From JACPFV01 sp035526825 (GTDB lineage: Bacteria > Pseudomonadota > Gammaproteobacteria > Nevskiales > Nevskiaceae), in contig DATLBT010000023.1 of assembly GCA_035526825.1 (NCBI GenBank), positions 1 to 35,048 on the forward strand: a DNA stretch of 35,048 bases. Reading direction: 5' to 3'. Below the pieces are notes generated by a model. The model was given only the letters and a program-made list of their open reading frames with translations, was not told the origin of the DNA and did not search any database. Each line of letters begins with the position of its first letter. Position 1 is the first letter of the stretch. A program made the translations under genes and the position numbers. This document shows positions 17,382-25,909 of the stretch, in pieces.

Positions 17382-19034
17382 TCAGATACGGGCTTCGATG
17401 CCGAATTTCGCGAAACCCTTGGTCTCGAAATTCTGCCGGAACGAATCGCGCAGCTTGGTCGCCGTCGCGTCGTAGTCGGCCTTGTCGGCCCAGGTGTTGC
17501 GCGGGTTGAGGATGCTGCTGTCCACGCCCGGCACCGACTTCGGCACCTTGAGGTTGAGGATCGGCAGCACTTCGGTCTCGACCTCGTCGAGCTTGCCGTC
17601 GAGCGCGGCGTTGAGCAGCGCGCGGGTGACTTTCAGCGACATGCGCTTGCCGACGCCGTACTTGCCGCCGCTCCAGCCGGTGTTCAGCAGGATGCAGCGC
17701 GCCTTGTGCTTGCCCATCTTGTCGGCGAGCAACTTTGCGTAGACGTTGGGCTTGTGCGCCATGAACGGACCGCCGAAGCAGGCCGAGAAAGTCGGCTGCG
17801 GCTCGGTGACGCCGACTTCGGTGCCGGCGACGCGCGCGGTGAACCCCGAGACGAAGTGGTACATCACGTCCTTGGCGTCGAGGATCGAGATCGGCGGCAG
17901 CACGCCGTACGCGTCGGCCGTCAGCAGCACGATGGTCTGCGGGTGCGGGCCACGCGCATTCGGCATCGTGTTCGGCACGACCGAGAGCGGGTAGGACAGG
18001 CGGGTGTTCTCGGCGATCGAGCCGTCATTGAGGTCGAGCTCATCCGGGTGGCACTCTTCCATTTTCTTGCCTGGCAGCGGCGGCACGTTCTCGATGATGC
18101 AGCCCGCTTGCGACAGCGCCGCGGCGATCACCGGTTCGGCTTTCTTGTCCAGGTTGATGAGCTTGGCGTAGCAGCCGCCCTCGAGGTTGCACAGGCCGTT
18201 GTCCGACCAGATGGTCTCGTCATCGCCGATCAATTTCCGCGACGCATCGGCCGACAGCGTTGTCTTGCCGGTGCCCGACAGGCCGAACAGGATCGCGCCG
18301 TCGCCCTTCTCGCCGACGTTGGCCGAGCAGTGCATCGACAGGCGGCCTTCCTTGGGCATCAGGTAGTTGCCGACAGTGAAGATGGTCTTCTTGTTGACGC
18401 CACAGTAATCGGCGCGGCCGGCGACGAGGCAGAGCTTGTGCTTGACGTCGATGATCACCGCGGCCTCGGCGCGCGAGCCGTCGCGCTCCGGAACGCAGGT
18501 GAAGCTCGGCACATTCAGCATCGTCCAGCGGCGCGCATCCACATCCTTCACGCCCGCGAGGTTTTTCGGGAACATGTTGTCGACGAAGGCGGCGTGCGTC
18601 GCGTACTCGCCGACGAAGCGGTACGGCACCGCGAGGTCGGGATCGTTGCCCATGTACACGTCCTTTACATACAGCTGCGCTTTCTTGTCGTTGAGGTGCT
18701 GCACCACGCGCTTGAGCAAGCCCTGGTACTTCTCGGGGTCGTACGGGTTGAGGTCCGCCTTGAACCAGATTTCCTCGGCGACTTCCGGCCAGTTCACCGC
18801 GTAAGTGTCCTTGGTGCGGCGGCCGGTGCAGTCCGGGTCGGTGTAATAGACCAGTGGGCCTTTGACACCGAGCTTGGTCGGGAACGCCTTCTGCGCGTTG
18901 CCTGGGCCGTCCTTCTTCACGCGGCCCTTGTCGTTCCTGATCGCTTCGTGAAACAACTCGTCCTTCGACAGGTTGTACTTGTAGCTCACGTTTTTGAGCC
19001 CGAGGAGTTTCTCGAGGTCGGCCTGGAAGGTCAT
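17382..19034 (-). CDS. pckA: Phosphoenolpyruvate carboxykinase (ATP)
   Basis: The 550-residue protein is an ATP-type PEPCK. It decarboxylates and phosphorylates oxaloacetate to phosphoenolpyruvate, the entry step of gluconeogenesis, in the cytoplasm. The PEPCK P-loop is GLSGTGKT at 251-258, followed by the metal/ATP motif LIGDDETIWSDNG. The substrate-binding region GRRTKDTY is near 71, and FSACFGGPF precedes the C-terminal RCILLNTGWSGG. Length is slightly above the usual 535-540. ATG 19034 is preferred over the adjacent TTG because AAGGA sits seven bases upstream. It is transcribed alone, with its own likely promoter, a leader hairpin and a perfect terminator. Confidence 0.97.
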   Translation of the reverse strand: MTFQADLEKLLGLKNVSYKYNLSKDELFHEAIRNDKGRVKKDGPGNAQKAFPTKLGVKGPLVYYTDPDCTGRRTKDTYAVNWPEVAEEIWFKADLNPYDPEKYQGLLKRVVQHLNDKKAQLYVKDVYMGNDPDLAVPYRFVGEYATHAAFVDNMFPKNLAGVKDVDARRWTMLNVPSFTCVPERDGSRAEAAVIIDVKHKLCLVAGRADYCGVNKKTIFTVGNYLMPKEGRLSMHCSANVGEKGDGAILFGLSGTGKTTLSADASRKLIGDDETIWSDNGLCNLEGGCYAKLINLDKKAEPVIAAALSQAGCIIENVPPLPGKKMEECHPDELDLNDGSIAENTRLSYPLSVVPNTMPNARGPHPQTIVLLTADAYGVLPPISILDAKDVMYHFVSGFTARVAGTEVGVTEPQPTFSACFGGPFMAHKPNVYAKLLADKMGKHKARCILLNTGWSGGKYGVGKRMSLKVTRALLNAALDGKLDEVETEVLPILNLKVPKSVPGVDSSILNPRNTWADKADYDATATKLRDSFRQNFETKGFAKFGIEARI

Positions 19035-19074
19035 CAATAATCCTTTCTGGTCAGTCGCTTACGGTGGAACCGAG

Positions 19075-19097
19075 GCGCCCCGCAGAGGGCGGGGCGC
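19075..19097 (-). promoter_or_regulatory. GC hairpin in the pckA leader
   Basis: GCGCCCCGC (19075-19083) and GCGGGGCGC (19089-19097) form a perfect nine-pair stem with a five-base loop, about 40 bases upstream of the pckA start and downstream of its likely promoter. No U-tract follows on the minus strand, so it is not a simple terminator. A role in mRNA stability or leader control is possible. Confidence 0.45.
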
Positions 19098-19114
19098 TGC
19101 AAATCGGGACCGGA

Positions 19115-19143
19115 AGGATAGAGGGCGGGGCGAGTGGAGGCAA
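19115..19143 (-). promoter_or_regulatory. Possible sigma-70 promoter of pckA
   Basis: On the minus strand, TTGCCT (19143-19138) and TATCCT (19120-19115) are separated by 17 bases, a fair fit to sigma-70 boxes. It would give a leader of roughly 70-75 bases containing the hairpin at 19075-19097. Matches are imperfect and the background is GC-rich. Confidence 0.4.
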
Positions 19144-19167
19144 ACCTCGGCGCAAGTGCCACAGTCT

Positions 19168-20292
19168 TTATCCGGCCGCAGCGGCCTTGGTAGGCAGCGA
19201 AAACCGGAACGTCGAACCGATGCCTTCCCTGCTGTCGACACTCACCTTGCCACCGTGAGCCTCCGTGAATGTTTTCACGATGGCAAGGCCGAGGCCGGTG
19301 CCATTGGGGTTCTCCGGATCGGTTTCGCCCTTGTCGAAGATTTTTTCGAGCAACGCTTCGGGGATGCCTGCGCCATTGTCGCCAACCCAGCACTCGACGA
19401 CGCCTTCGGCGGCGAGCTCCCGAGCCCCGATGTGGATTTCACCGCGAGGGGTGTAGCGGATGGCATTGGCAACCAGGTTCTGGAATACGCGCCGCAGCAG
19501 ACCCGCGTCTGCGTAGACGACAAGGTCGTAGGGCACCTTGTTGACCAGCTGGGTGCTGTCGGTCCCGGCCACGGGATGGAGATCGTGTACGAGCGCTTCC
19601 ACCAGGGGCCACAAATCGAACTCGCGCCGGTGCAGCTTGACGCCGACTTCGGTCTGCAGATTCGAGTTCTCCTCCAGCACCTTTGCAACCAGGCCTTCCA
19701 GGTGCTTCACGCTACGTTGCAGAGTTTTCAGTATTTGCGCGGTTTCGCCATCACGTTCCGGGTGGGTCATTTCCAAAACTCGCCCAGCCATGGAGATGGC
19801 ACTCAATGGCGTTCGGAGGTCGTGCGCAACAAAGGCGAGATATTCTTCCCGGCGCTGTTGCACCTCGAGCGCACGCTGCGTCGCATAGGTCTGCAGTGCA
19901 AGGCCGATGGCGTGGTCGAGGACCCGGTTGATGGTGTGGAAGGCCTTGCCTTGAAGGATTATCCCGTTGTCCCCGGCCAGGTCGTGGATGCACGCGCGCA
20001 GGATGTTGTACTCCGCGGTGACTTCCTCGATATCGAATGCGTGCTGGAGACGCTGGAGACCATGCGTCCTGGGACTGCCCTCGCCAAATGCCTCGGCAAT
20101 GGTCTGGTCGGCCTTTGACCTGAGGGCTCCAGCGAGTTCATGCAGCAACTGGGGGATGTGGTCGTTGAGAGCGGGTACGTCGAGCTTGCTTGCGGAGGGC
20201 AGTTCACGGACCTGTTCCCGCCAGCGCGACAACAAGGCTTCGCGCTCACGCGTGATGAGCGCCGCCAGGCGGTCCATGTCATCGATGGTCAT
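19168..20292 (-). CDS. Soluble orphan sensor histidine kinase
   Basis: The 374-residue protein has no membrane segment. An N-terminal all-helical region (about 5-135, opening ALITREREALLSRWREQV) resembles the RsbRD-type sensor domain. HisKA follows, with phospho-acceptor H157 in FVAHDLRTPLSAI, and then an HATPase domain with the N box NAIRYTPRG, the G1 box VGDNGAGIP and the G2 box GTGLGLAIVK. It should autophosphorylate in the cytoplasm in response to an unknown signal. No response regulator gene is adjacent. GGAGG lies four bases before the ATG. It lies 114 bases downstream of the decaheme-propeller gene on the same strand and upstream of pckA, so it could be a late member of the cytochrome operon or independent. 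Confidence 0.9.
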   Translation of the reverse strand: MTIDDMDRLAALITREREALLSRWREQVRELPSASKLDVPALNDHIPQLLHELAGALRSKADQTIAEAFGEGSPRTHGLQRLQHAFDIEEVTAEYNILRACIHDLAGDNGIILQGKAFHTINRVLDHAIGLALQTYATQRALEVQQRREEYLAFVAHDLRTPLSAISMAGRVLEMTHPERDGETAQILKTLQRSVKHLEGLVAKVLEENSNLQTEVGVKLHRREFDLWPLVEALVHDLHPVAGTDSTQLVNKVPYDLVVYADAGLLRRVFQNLVANAIRYTPRGEIHIGARELAAEGVVECWVGDNGAGIPEALLEKIFDKGETDPENPNGTGLGLAIVKTFTEAHGGKVSVDSREGIGSTFRFSLPTKAAAAG

Positions 20293-20406
20293 CTCGCCTC
20301 CGGCGTGGGCTGTGGGAGCGTTTGTGTTGCTATCCCAGACAACTAGAAGCCCGAAAAGGTGCGCAGGTTGGTCGCGAAAAACGTGGCTCGGACGCCGCGC
20401 TGGCGC

Positions 20407-23400
20407 CTACCGATCGCTCACCACCCACGTATTGCCGTCACGGCCCAAGTAGAGTTTCTGCATCTCCGGGAGCGTGAACGGCCGGCTGCCGATGCGGCCG
20501 AACACCGCGACCTGGCCGCCGGTCTCGTCGACCGCGCGATCTCGCTCGAGGCCACGCGACAGTGACAGCAAGCCGCCGGGCCGACCGGCGATCCACTGCG
20601 GCGTCGGGGCCGGTGAAAAGCCATAGAACTTGGGTTGCGTATCCGGGGCGGTGAGCTGTATCACCGACAGCCCGGTCTGCGCGTCGGCGACGTAGGCGAA
20701 CAGCGAAGCATTGGTGCTGCCGACCATGACGTCGCGCGCGTCTTTGAGCTTGCCGCCGGCATCGAAACGCTGCACGAGTTTCGGCTGCGCAGGATTTTCG
20801 ACGTCGATGATGGCGAGGCCTTCGGCGCCGGCGGCGACGTAGGCATAGGTGCGCGCAACGTGCAGCTTGTGCGCGTCCTTCAGCGCGATGCGCGCGCCGC
20901 TCAGGATCTGCGGCCGCGCCGGCTTGGTCACGTCGAGCACCTGCAGCCCGTAGTCGGTCGTCACGAATGCATAGCGGAACTGCACCTGGCTCGCGCGCAC
21001 GCCGGGCAGCTTCACCACGGCTTCCGCGACCGGCTTCAGCGGGTTCGCCAGGTTCACCACGACGAGTCCGGCATCGGCGGCGATGTAGGCAAAGTCACCC
21101 GCCAGCGTCGCGTGGCGCGCCCCGGCCAGCACGCTGCCCGGGTTGAAGGTCAGCGCGCGCGACAGCAGGTTGTTGCGCGGCTCGCCATCGGCGAGTGTGT
21201 CCACGTCGACGAGGATCAGTCCTTCGACGGCGTCGGTCACCAGCGCGTAGTGATAGATCGGCCGGAACGCCTGCTCCTGGTTCTCCGCGCGCATGATCGG
21301 CAGCGCGTTGCGCGCCGGATCGATCGGCTGGTTGGTTGGCAGCACGACGCATGTGGCATTGCGCGAGGCTACGCGCGTGTCGTGGCCGAGCGGCGAGAAC
21401 GGCGCGCTGATCAGTGGCTGGCTGACGCCCTTGTTGGCGATGCTCGCGACGTCGTAGACCGACAGGCCGCCGGAGCCTTCCGCGACGAACAGGTACTCGC
21501 CACGCAACTGCAGGCAGCCGGCGACGCCCGCGGTGCCATGCAATTTGTCCACGGCAAGCTCGCGCCCGGCCAGTTCGTGGCGGGCGAACCAGTCGGGATA
21601 CGCGTGGCGATGCAGGTAACTGCCGATCACCGCCTGCGGCTCGTCCCATTCGGTGACCTGGATCGCGGCGATGCCGCGCGCGCCGCCCGCGTAGACGTTG
21701 AAGCCGACAAAATCGACGAAGTCGGTGCCCTGGCCGAGCAAGGACGCGAGCCACGCGTTGTTGTCGTTGCGCGCCGAGAGATGGCAGTCGGTGCAGGTCT
21801 TGGTCTCGGTCTTGCGCTCGGTGTGCGGGTAATGCGGCGCGAAAGCCTGCGACGAGAAACCGCTAGCCGCGATCGGCGGCTGCTGCACGTAGATGCGCTC
21901 GCGATTGGTATTGGTCGACGAAAGCACCAGAGCCGAGGTGCTGCGCACCGGCGCGATGCGGAAGCCCTTGGCCTCGCCATGCTTGCCGAGCATGTAGAAG
22001 TCGTCGCGCACCACCTGCGGGTTGTAGGTCGCGAAGTTGCGCGTTTCGCCGCCTTCGAAATGCTGGCGCTCGCTTTTCCAGTTGGCCTGGATTGGCAGGT
22101 GGCAGCCAAAGCACGAAGTGGTCCACGAGGTGTGGCAGGTCGCGCACAGCATCTCGTCGTCCTGGTGCGCGCGGTCCGCCGGTGCGACCTGGCGACCGAA
22201 GGCCTGCGATTTGACGTTGCGCGACATCAACTTGGCACGAGCGGCCTTGGCGTTGTACTCGCGGTGGCCGGGGGTCACGGTGTCCTTGACCAGGCTCATC
22301 TTCCACGACAGCTTCGGATCCAGAGCGGAGCGTTGCCACAGCTGGCCGTTGATCCACTCGAAACGCAGGCGGCCATCGGACGTGCGCAGCTTGCCGAGGT
22401 CGCTGCCGCCCGGCGGCGCCGCCGGGCCGGAGGTGCGCAGGCTTGGATAGCGGTCGGCCGTGCCGTGGCAATCCTGGCAGTCGATCTCGATCGCTTGCGC
22501 CACTTCGCCGTAAAGATGGCCGTTGCCGTGGTTGTCCTGGCCGAAGTGGCAGTCGATGCAATGCATGCCCTTGTCGACGTGGATCGAGGCGAGGTGCACG
22601 GCCTTCGGCGGCTTGCCGGGAGCGCCGAATTTCTGCGGGTCGTCGTCTCGCACGATGGCACCCGCGGCGTCGAGGAGATTGCCCTTGCGATCGCGCTTGA
22701 ACACCGCGCGGAAGTTCCAGCCGTGGCCGTGGTAGTCGGCGAACTGGGTGTCCTTCAACTTCGGATTCAGTTCGGACACCTTGTCGAGGAAGTCGCGCTC
22801 GCCCCAGTTGCCGCGGATCGCGGCTTCTTCCGGATTGCGCCGGTTGATGTCGCGAATCTCTTCCGCGCCCGGGTACTTCTGCGCTTTCGGCCACATCGCC
22901 GGCGCATCCGACTCGTAATCCCACATCGTGTAACCGAGCATCGAGTTCAGGAAAATGTTCGGCTGGTGCATGTGGCAGACCATGCACTGGCTTGTCGGAA
23001 TCGCCCGCGTGAACTGGTGTTGCAACGGGTGGCCTTCCTCGTCGCGCGGGATCGTGGTGTCGGTCGTGATGGTCTGGCCCGTGTGTCCGAACTTCGCGTA
23101 CGGCCCGGAGTGGCGCGGGTCGCGATCGTTGGCATAGACCACGTGGCACGCGGTGCAGCCCGAGGAGCGGTAATCGCCCGGCTGGTCGTTGGTGCCGAGG
23201 AACGACAGCAGCGGGTCGTTGAGGCGCGTCTTGTGGATGTTGAGCAGCGGCACTGCGATGCGGTTGCCGGTGCCGGGCCCGCGGTTCGACTGCTTGAGGT
23301 CGGGTCTGCCGGGCTCCTCGAGCCGTTGCTGCGCGCCGGCGACACCGGGCAGGCCGGTCTCGGGGAAAATCGTGTTGATGTTGCGCCCGCCGCGCTCGAA

Positions 23401-24156
23401 TACGCGGAAGACGTCGGCCGGCGGGGTGATTTCCCACGCGGGCAGCGGCCACAGTGCGGGCAAGATGCCCTTCTTTTTCATGTTTGCGTCGGGCTGCACC
23501 GGCCCCTTCAGCATTCCCGGCTCGCCATCGCGCGTATATGCCTCGCCGAGCACGTAGCGCTTGAACGGGAGAATCCCGTTGTTGTACGACGCCCCACCGA
23601 ACAGCATCGCCCCGGTCGACATCAGGCTGCGCTCGTTGGCGGCGACGATGCTCTCGTGGCACGCGCCGCAGGACTCGCGCGCCACGCGCAAATCGCCGGG
23701 ATTGATGAAGCGCACGAACTCCGCGCTCTCGTCATTCAGCTGCGCGTAGCTCGACTCGGGATTGCGGCTGCCGGGCCAGCGCTCGGGATGCATAGGCAGC
23801 ACGTGCGCGGCACGCAGCGCATCGCCATAAGCGGGGCTGTTGGCGCCGGCGTCCTTGGGGCGGATCACCCGGGCATCGCCGCCGTGGCAGTCGGTGCAGC
23901 CGAGCACGACTGCGCTGCTGGCGTGCATGGTCTTGCGGTCGGTGGTGACGTGGCAGGACTCGCAGCCGGTGCTCTTGGCGGCGGCCTCGGCGGGCGCCTG
24001 GGTGCGCGGGGCGGGTGGCGCTGCCAACGTGTTGGCAAAAGCGGGCGTGCAAAGCAACGCCAGCAGCACGAGCACCGTGTCATTCCGAGCGAAGCGAGGA
24101 ATCGCGTTCCAACCGCCGCGACACTCCGGAACGCGATGCTTCGCTTCGCTCAGCAT
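20407..24156 (-). CDS. Decaheme cytochrome c fused to LVIVD-repeat beta-propeller
   Basis: The 1249-residue exported protein carries ten CXXCH heme sites, with first cysteines at 65, 87, 163, 334, 391, 533, 560, 671, 682 and 788. A C-terminal region (about 880-1210) of repeats like GGLSVYDVAS, GLVVVNLANPLKP, GLQVLDVTKPARP and GLAIIDVENPAQP matches LVIVD repeats, which form beta-propellers. The signal peptide core is VLVLLALLCTPAFA (28-41). The ATG at 24156 lies inside the right arm of an inverted repeat, with AAGGA upstream, so the first 26 residues are repeat-encoded; GTG 24075 is an alternative start that would leave no basic n-region. Location may be periplasm or cell surface. It is the last gene of the cytochrome operon, 13 bases after the barrel gene. 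Role in long-range electron transfer is inferred; a catalytic role is possible. Confidence 0.9.
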   Translation of the reverse strand: MLSEAKHRVPECRGGWNAIPRFARNDTVLVLLALLCTPAFANTLAAPPAPRTQAPAEAAAKSTGCESCHVTTDRKTMHASSAVVLGCTDCHGGDARVIRPKDAGANSPAYGDALRAAHVLPMHPERWPGSRNPESSYAQLNDESAEFVRFINPGDLRVARESCGACHESIVAANERSLMSTGAMLFGGASYNNGILPFKRYVLGEAYTRDGEPGMLKGPVQPDANMKKKGILPALWPLPAWEITPPADVFRVFERGGRNINTIFPETGLPGVAGAQQRLEEPGRPDLKQSNRGPGTGNRIAVPLLNIHKTRLNDPLLSFLGTNDQPGDYRSSGCTACHVVYANDRDPRHSGPYAKFGHTGQTITTDTTIPRDEEGHPLQHQFTRAIPTSQCMVCHMHQPNIFLNSMLGYTMWDYESDAPAMWPKAQKYPGAEEIRDINRRNPEEAAIRGNWGERDFLDKVSELNPKLKDTQFADYHGHGWNFRAVFKRDRKGNLLDAAGAIVRDDDPQKFGAPGKPPKAVHLASIHVDKGMHCIDCHFGQDNHGNGHLYGEVAQAIEIDCQDCHGTADRYPSLRTSGPAAPPGGSDLGKLRTSDGRLRFEWINGQLWQRSALDPKLSWKMSLVKDTVTPGHREYNAKAARAKLMSRNVKSQAFGRQVAPADRAHQDDEMLCATCHTSWTTSCFGCHLPIQANWKSERQHFEGGETRNFATYNPQVVRDDFYMLGKHGEAKGFRIAPVRSTSALVLSSTNTNRERIYVQQPPIAASGFSSQAFAPHYPHTERKTETKTCTDCHLSARNDNNAWLASLLGQGTDFVDFVGFNVYAGGARGIAAIQVTEWDEPQAVIGSYLHRHAYPDWFARHELAGRELAVDKLHGTAGVAGCLQLRGEYLFVAEGSGGLSVYDVASIANKGVSQPLISAPFSPLGHDTRVASRNATCVVLPTNQPIDPARNALPIMRAENQEQAFRPIYHYALVTDAVEGLILVDVDTLADGEPRNNLLSRALTFNPGSVLAGARHATLAGDFAYIAADAGLVVVNLANPLKPVAEAVVKLPGVRASQVQFRYAFVTTDYGLQVLDVTKPARPQILSGARIALKDAHKLHVARTYAYVAAGAEGLAIIDVENPAQPKLVQRFDAGGKLKDARDVMVGSTNASLFAYVADAQTGLSVIQLTAPDTQPKFYGFSPAPTPQWIAGRPGGLLSLSRGLERDRAVDETGGQVAVFGRIGSRPFTLPEMQKLYLGRDGNTWVVSDR

Positions 24157-24160
24157 GACA
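24078..24160. repeat. Inverted-repeat element (MITE-like) at a gene start
   Basis: Left arm 24078-24110 (TGTCATTCCGAGCGAAGCG and on) and right arm 24128-24160 are 33-base inverted repeats with about four differences and a 17-base loop. The arms match the single copy at 405-437. The element lies between the ribosome binding site and the signal-peptide core of the decaheme-propeller gene, and its right arm contains that gene's ATG. No clear target duplication is visible. Confidence 0.85.
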
Positions 24161-24169
24161 ATGCGTCCT

Positions 24170-25909
24170 TCAGTACGTCAGCACGAGGTTGAACAGCACG
24201 GAATACGGCGTCTCATCCGGAAACAAATCCCGAAACCCCGCACCCGGCTCCAGTACCGCGCCCGACAACCGCACCACCGCGTTCTGCTGCATGAACGGTC
24301 TCCAGATCAGCGCCACCGACAAATCCCAGCCGATCGCGCGGTCGATGCTGCCCTGGTTGCGCGCGACCTCGAGCACCGCGGTGCGATCGAACCACAGGTG
24401 ATTGGCGTTCGCCGTGAGCCGCAGCTCCGGCAGCAGGTCGAAATCGCCGCCAAGGCCCGCGAGCTGGATGCCGGGGTTGGTGAAGTTGCTCTGGCCGTGC
24501 TCCTTGCTGTGGCGCAGCGAATTGAGCACGCCATTGCGCGCCGACAGCGCCACGCCGCCGCCGCCGATCAGCGGCACTGGCTGGCGAATCCAGTAGCTGG
24601 TGTCCGCGCCGGCGATGATGGGATTCTCGAACACGGCATCGAAGCCGTTGGCCTCGTCGTCGAACGGGTCGTTCTCGCCCGAGCCCCACAGCAGCGTCCC
24701 GCGCACGCGCGACCAGTCGTAATCGATCGAGCCCTCGACTGCGGCGAACGCGGCGCGAATGTCGCCGGGCGAGTCGCGGAACGGCCCGGCGGATTCGGAA
24801 CCGAGCGCGCCGTACACCGAGCTGGTGAGGTTGAGCCGGCCGAAGTGGCCGTCGCCGTTGTAGCCGAGGTACGTGACCTGGTAGTCCCGCGGCCGCTCGT
24901 TGCCGAGCGCGACCGGCCGGGCGAGGAAGCCGTTGTTGTCGTAGAACAGGTCGGTCTCATCGTTGCGGTTGTGCGCGACGATGCCCTGCGAGGTGTGCCC
25001 GAGCACCGGGAAGTCCTGCAGGTAGACGTTGGCGACGTACAGGTCGTCGTCGCGCAAGGACCGGCCCGCGTCGTTGAGGCCGCTGTTGGTGTCCTTCTCG
25101 AGCCGCCGCACCCACGCGAGGTTGTACTGCCAGCGGTTGTTGTCGCGCGTGCCGAACAGGCGTGCCGCAAGCTGGCTGTCCTGGAACAGGAAGCCACGGA
25201 AGTCGCTGGTAAATGGCTGCACGCCGAAGCGGAACGAATCGAAGTCATAGCGCGGCGAGACATTGCGCAGGTGCACGTCGACGAACAATTCCTGCAGGCC
25301 GAGGTGTGCATCACTGCGATTGTCACCGCCGCGCGGATCGATCTCGAGCGCGCGCCGCTCGCGCGTCTCCACATAGTTGAAGTTGTAGACCGGCGTGAAA
25401 TGGAACTCGAAGTCGGGCGGCTTGAACGTGGTGTCGCCCTTCAGGTAGACGAACGAGAACAGCAGGCTCTGGCTCGACACCCACTGCTCGCCACCGCCGA
25501 AGATGCCGGTGGCGCCCGGCTGGCTGGTGCTCTGCGCACCGACCGGCGTCGGCAGGCGCCGCGGTTCGTACACCGTGTCCGACACGACGACGAGGTTGAC
25601 GAAGCCGTCGTCGCCGATGACCGGCTTGTCGCCCTTGAGCTGGTTCTGCCGGTACGGGTCGTACCAGCGTTCCGGCAGGAGATCGAGCGTCTCGAGCAGC
25701 CGCCAGCGATCCGGCACGGCCAGCGCCGGGCCGGGATCCTTCCACTGTTCGGCGGGCGGCACGGCCTTCAGCTCGCTGGCGCGGTTGGGATCCGGCGCTG
25801 GCGCGGATTTCGTCGCCGGCTTGTCTCCCGGACGCTGACGCAGGTCGCCTTGCGCGACGGCGCTGCCGCACACGAGCAGCAGTGCGAGCGCTGCGCGTGC
25901 GCGCTTCAC
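24170..25909 (-). CDS. Outer membrane beta-barrel of the cytochrome operon
   Basis: The 579-residue product has a signal peptide (RAALALLLVCGSAVAQ). After a proline-rich linker, a long series of amphipathic strands separated by charged turns runs to a final VLFNLVLTY, a typical barrel-closing strand ending in Tyr. Strand-like examples are SLLFSFVYLKGDTTF, FHFTPVYNFNYVETR and FGRLNLTSSVYGALG. The mature protein has no heme motif and no cysteines that I see. The operon position, between a lipoprotein and a decaheme cytochrome, suggests a porin that could sheath a cytochrome, as in porin-cytochrome conduits. I do not recognise it as MtrB or another named family. GTG 25909 overlaps the preceding stop (GTGA) and has GAGGG just upstream; ATG 25921 is an alternative. 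Confidence 0.75.
   Translation of the reverse strand: MKRARAALALLLVCGSAVAQGDLRQRPGDKPATKSAPAPDPNRASELKAVPPAEQWKDPGPALAVPDRWRLLETLDLLPERWYDPYRQNQLKGDKPVIGDDGFVNLVVVSDTVYEPRRLPTPVGAQSTSQPGATGIFGGGEQWVSSQSLLFSFVYLKGDTTFKPPDFEFHFTPVYNFNYVETRERRALEIDPRGGDNRSDAHLGLQELFVDVHLRNVSPRYDFDSFRFGVQPFTSDFRGFLFQDSQLAARLFGTRDNNRWQYNLAWVRRLEKDTNSGLNDAGRSLRDDDLYVANVYLQDFPVLGHTSQGIVAHNRNDETDLFYDNNGFLARPVALGNERPRDYQVTYLGYNGDGHFGRLNLTSSVYGALGSESAGPFRDSPGDIRAAFAAVEGSIDYDWSRVRGTLLWGSGENDPFDDEANGFDAVFENPIIAGADTSYWIRQPVPLIGGGGVALSARNGVLNSLRHSKEHGQSNFTNPGIQLAGLGGDFDLLPELRLTANANHLWFDRTAVLEVARNQGSIDRAIGWDLSVALIWRPFMQQNAVVRLSGAVLEPGAGFRDLFPDETPYSVLFNLVLTY

Noticed and set aside
19075..19097. The GC hairpin upstream of pckA as a terminator for the histidine kinase transcript
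   Set aside because: No U-tract follows on the minus strand, so intrinsic termination is not supported; kept only as a leader hairpin.
20293..20406. Possible third REP-like copy (TGTGGGAGCG on the plus strand) before the histidine kinase
   Set aside because: Only about ten bases match and there is no palindromic second arm.
20635..24192. A 1185-codon plus-strand open frame opposite the decaheme-propeller gene
   Set aside because: Its translation is Arg/Val/Ala-rich with no domain or signal, while the opposite strand has ten heme motifs; it is a GC-rich antisense shadow.
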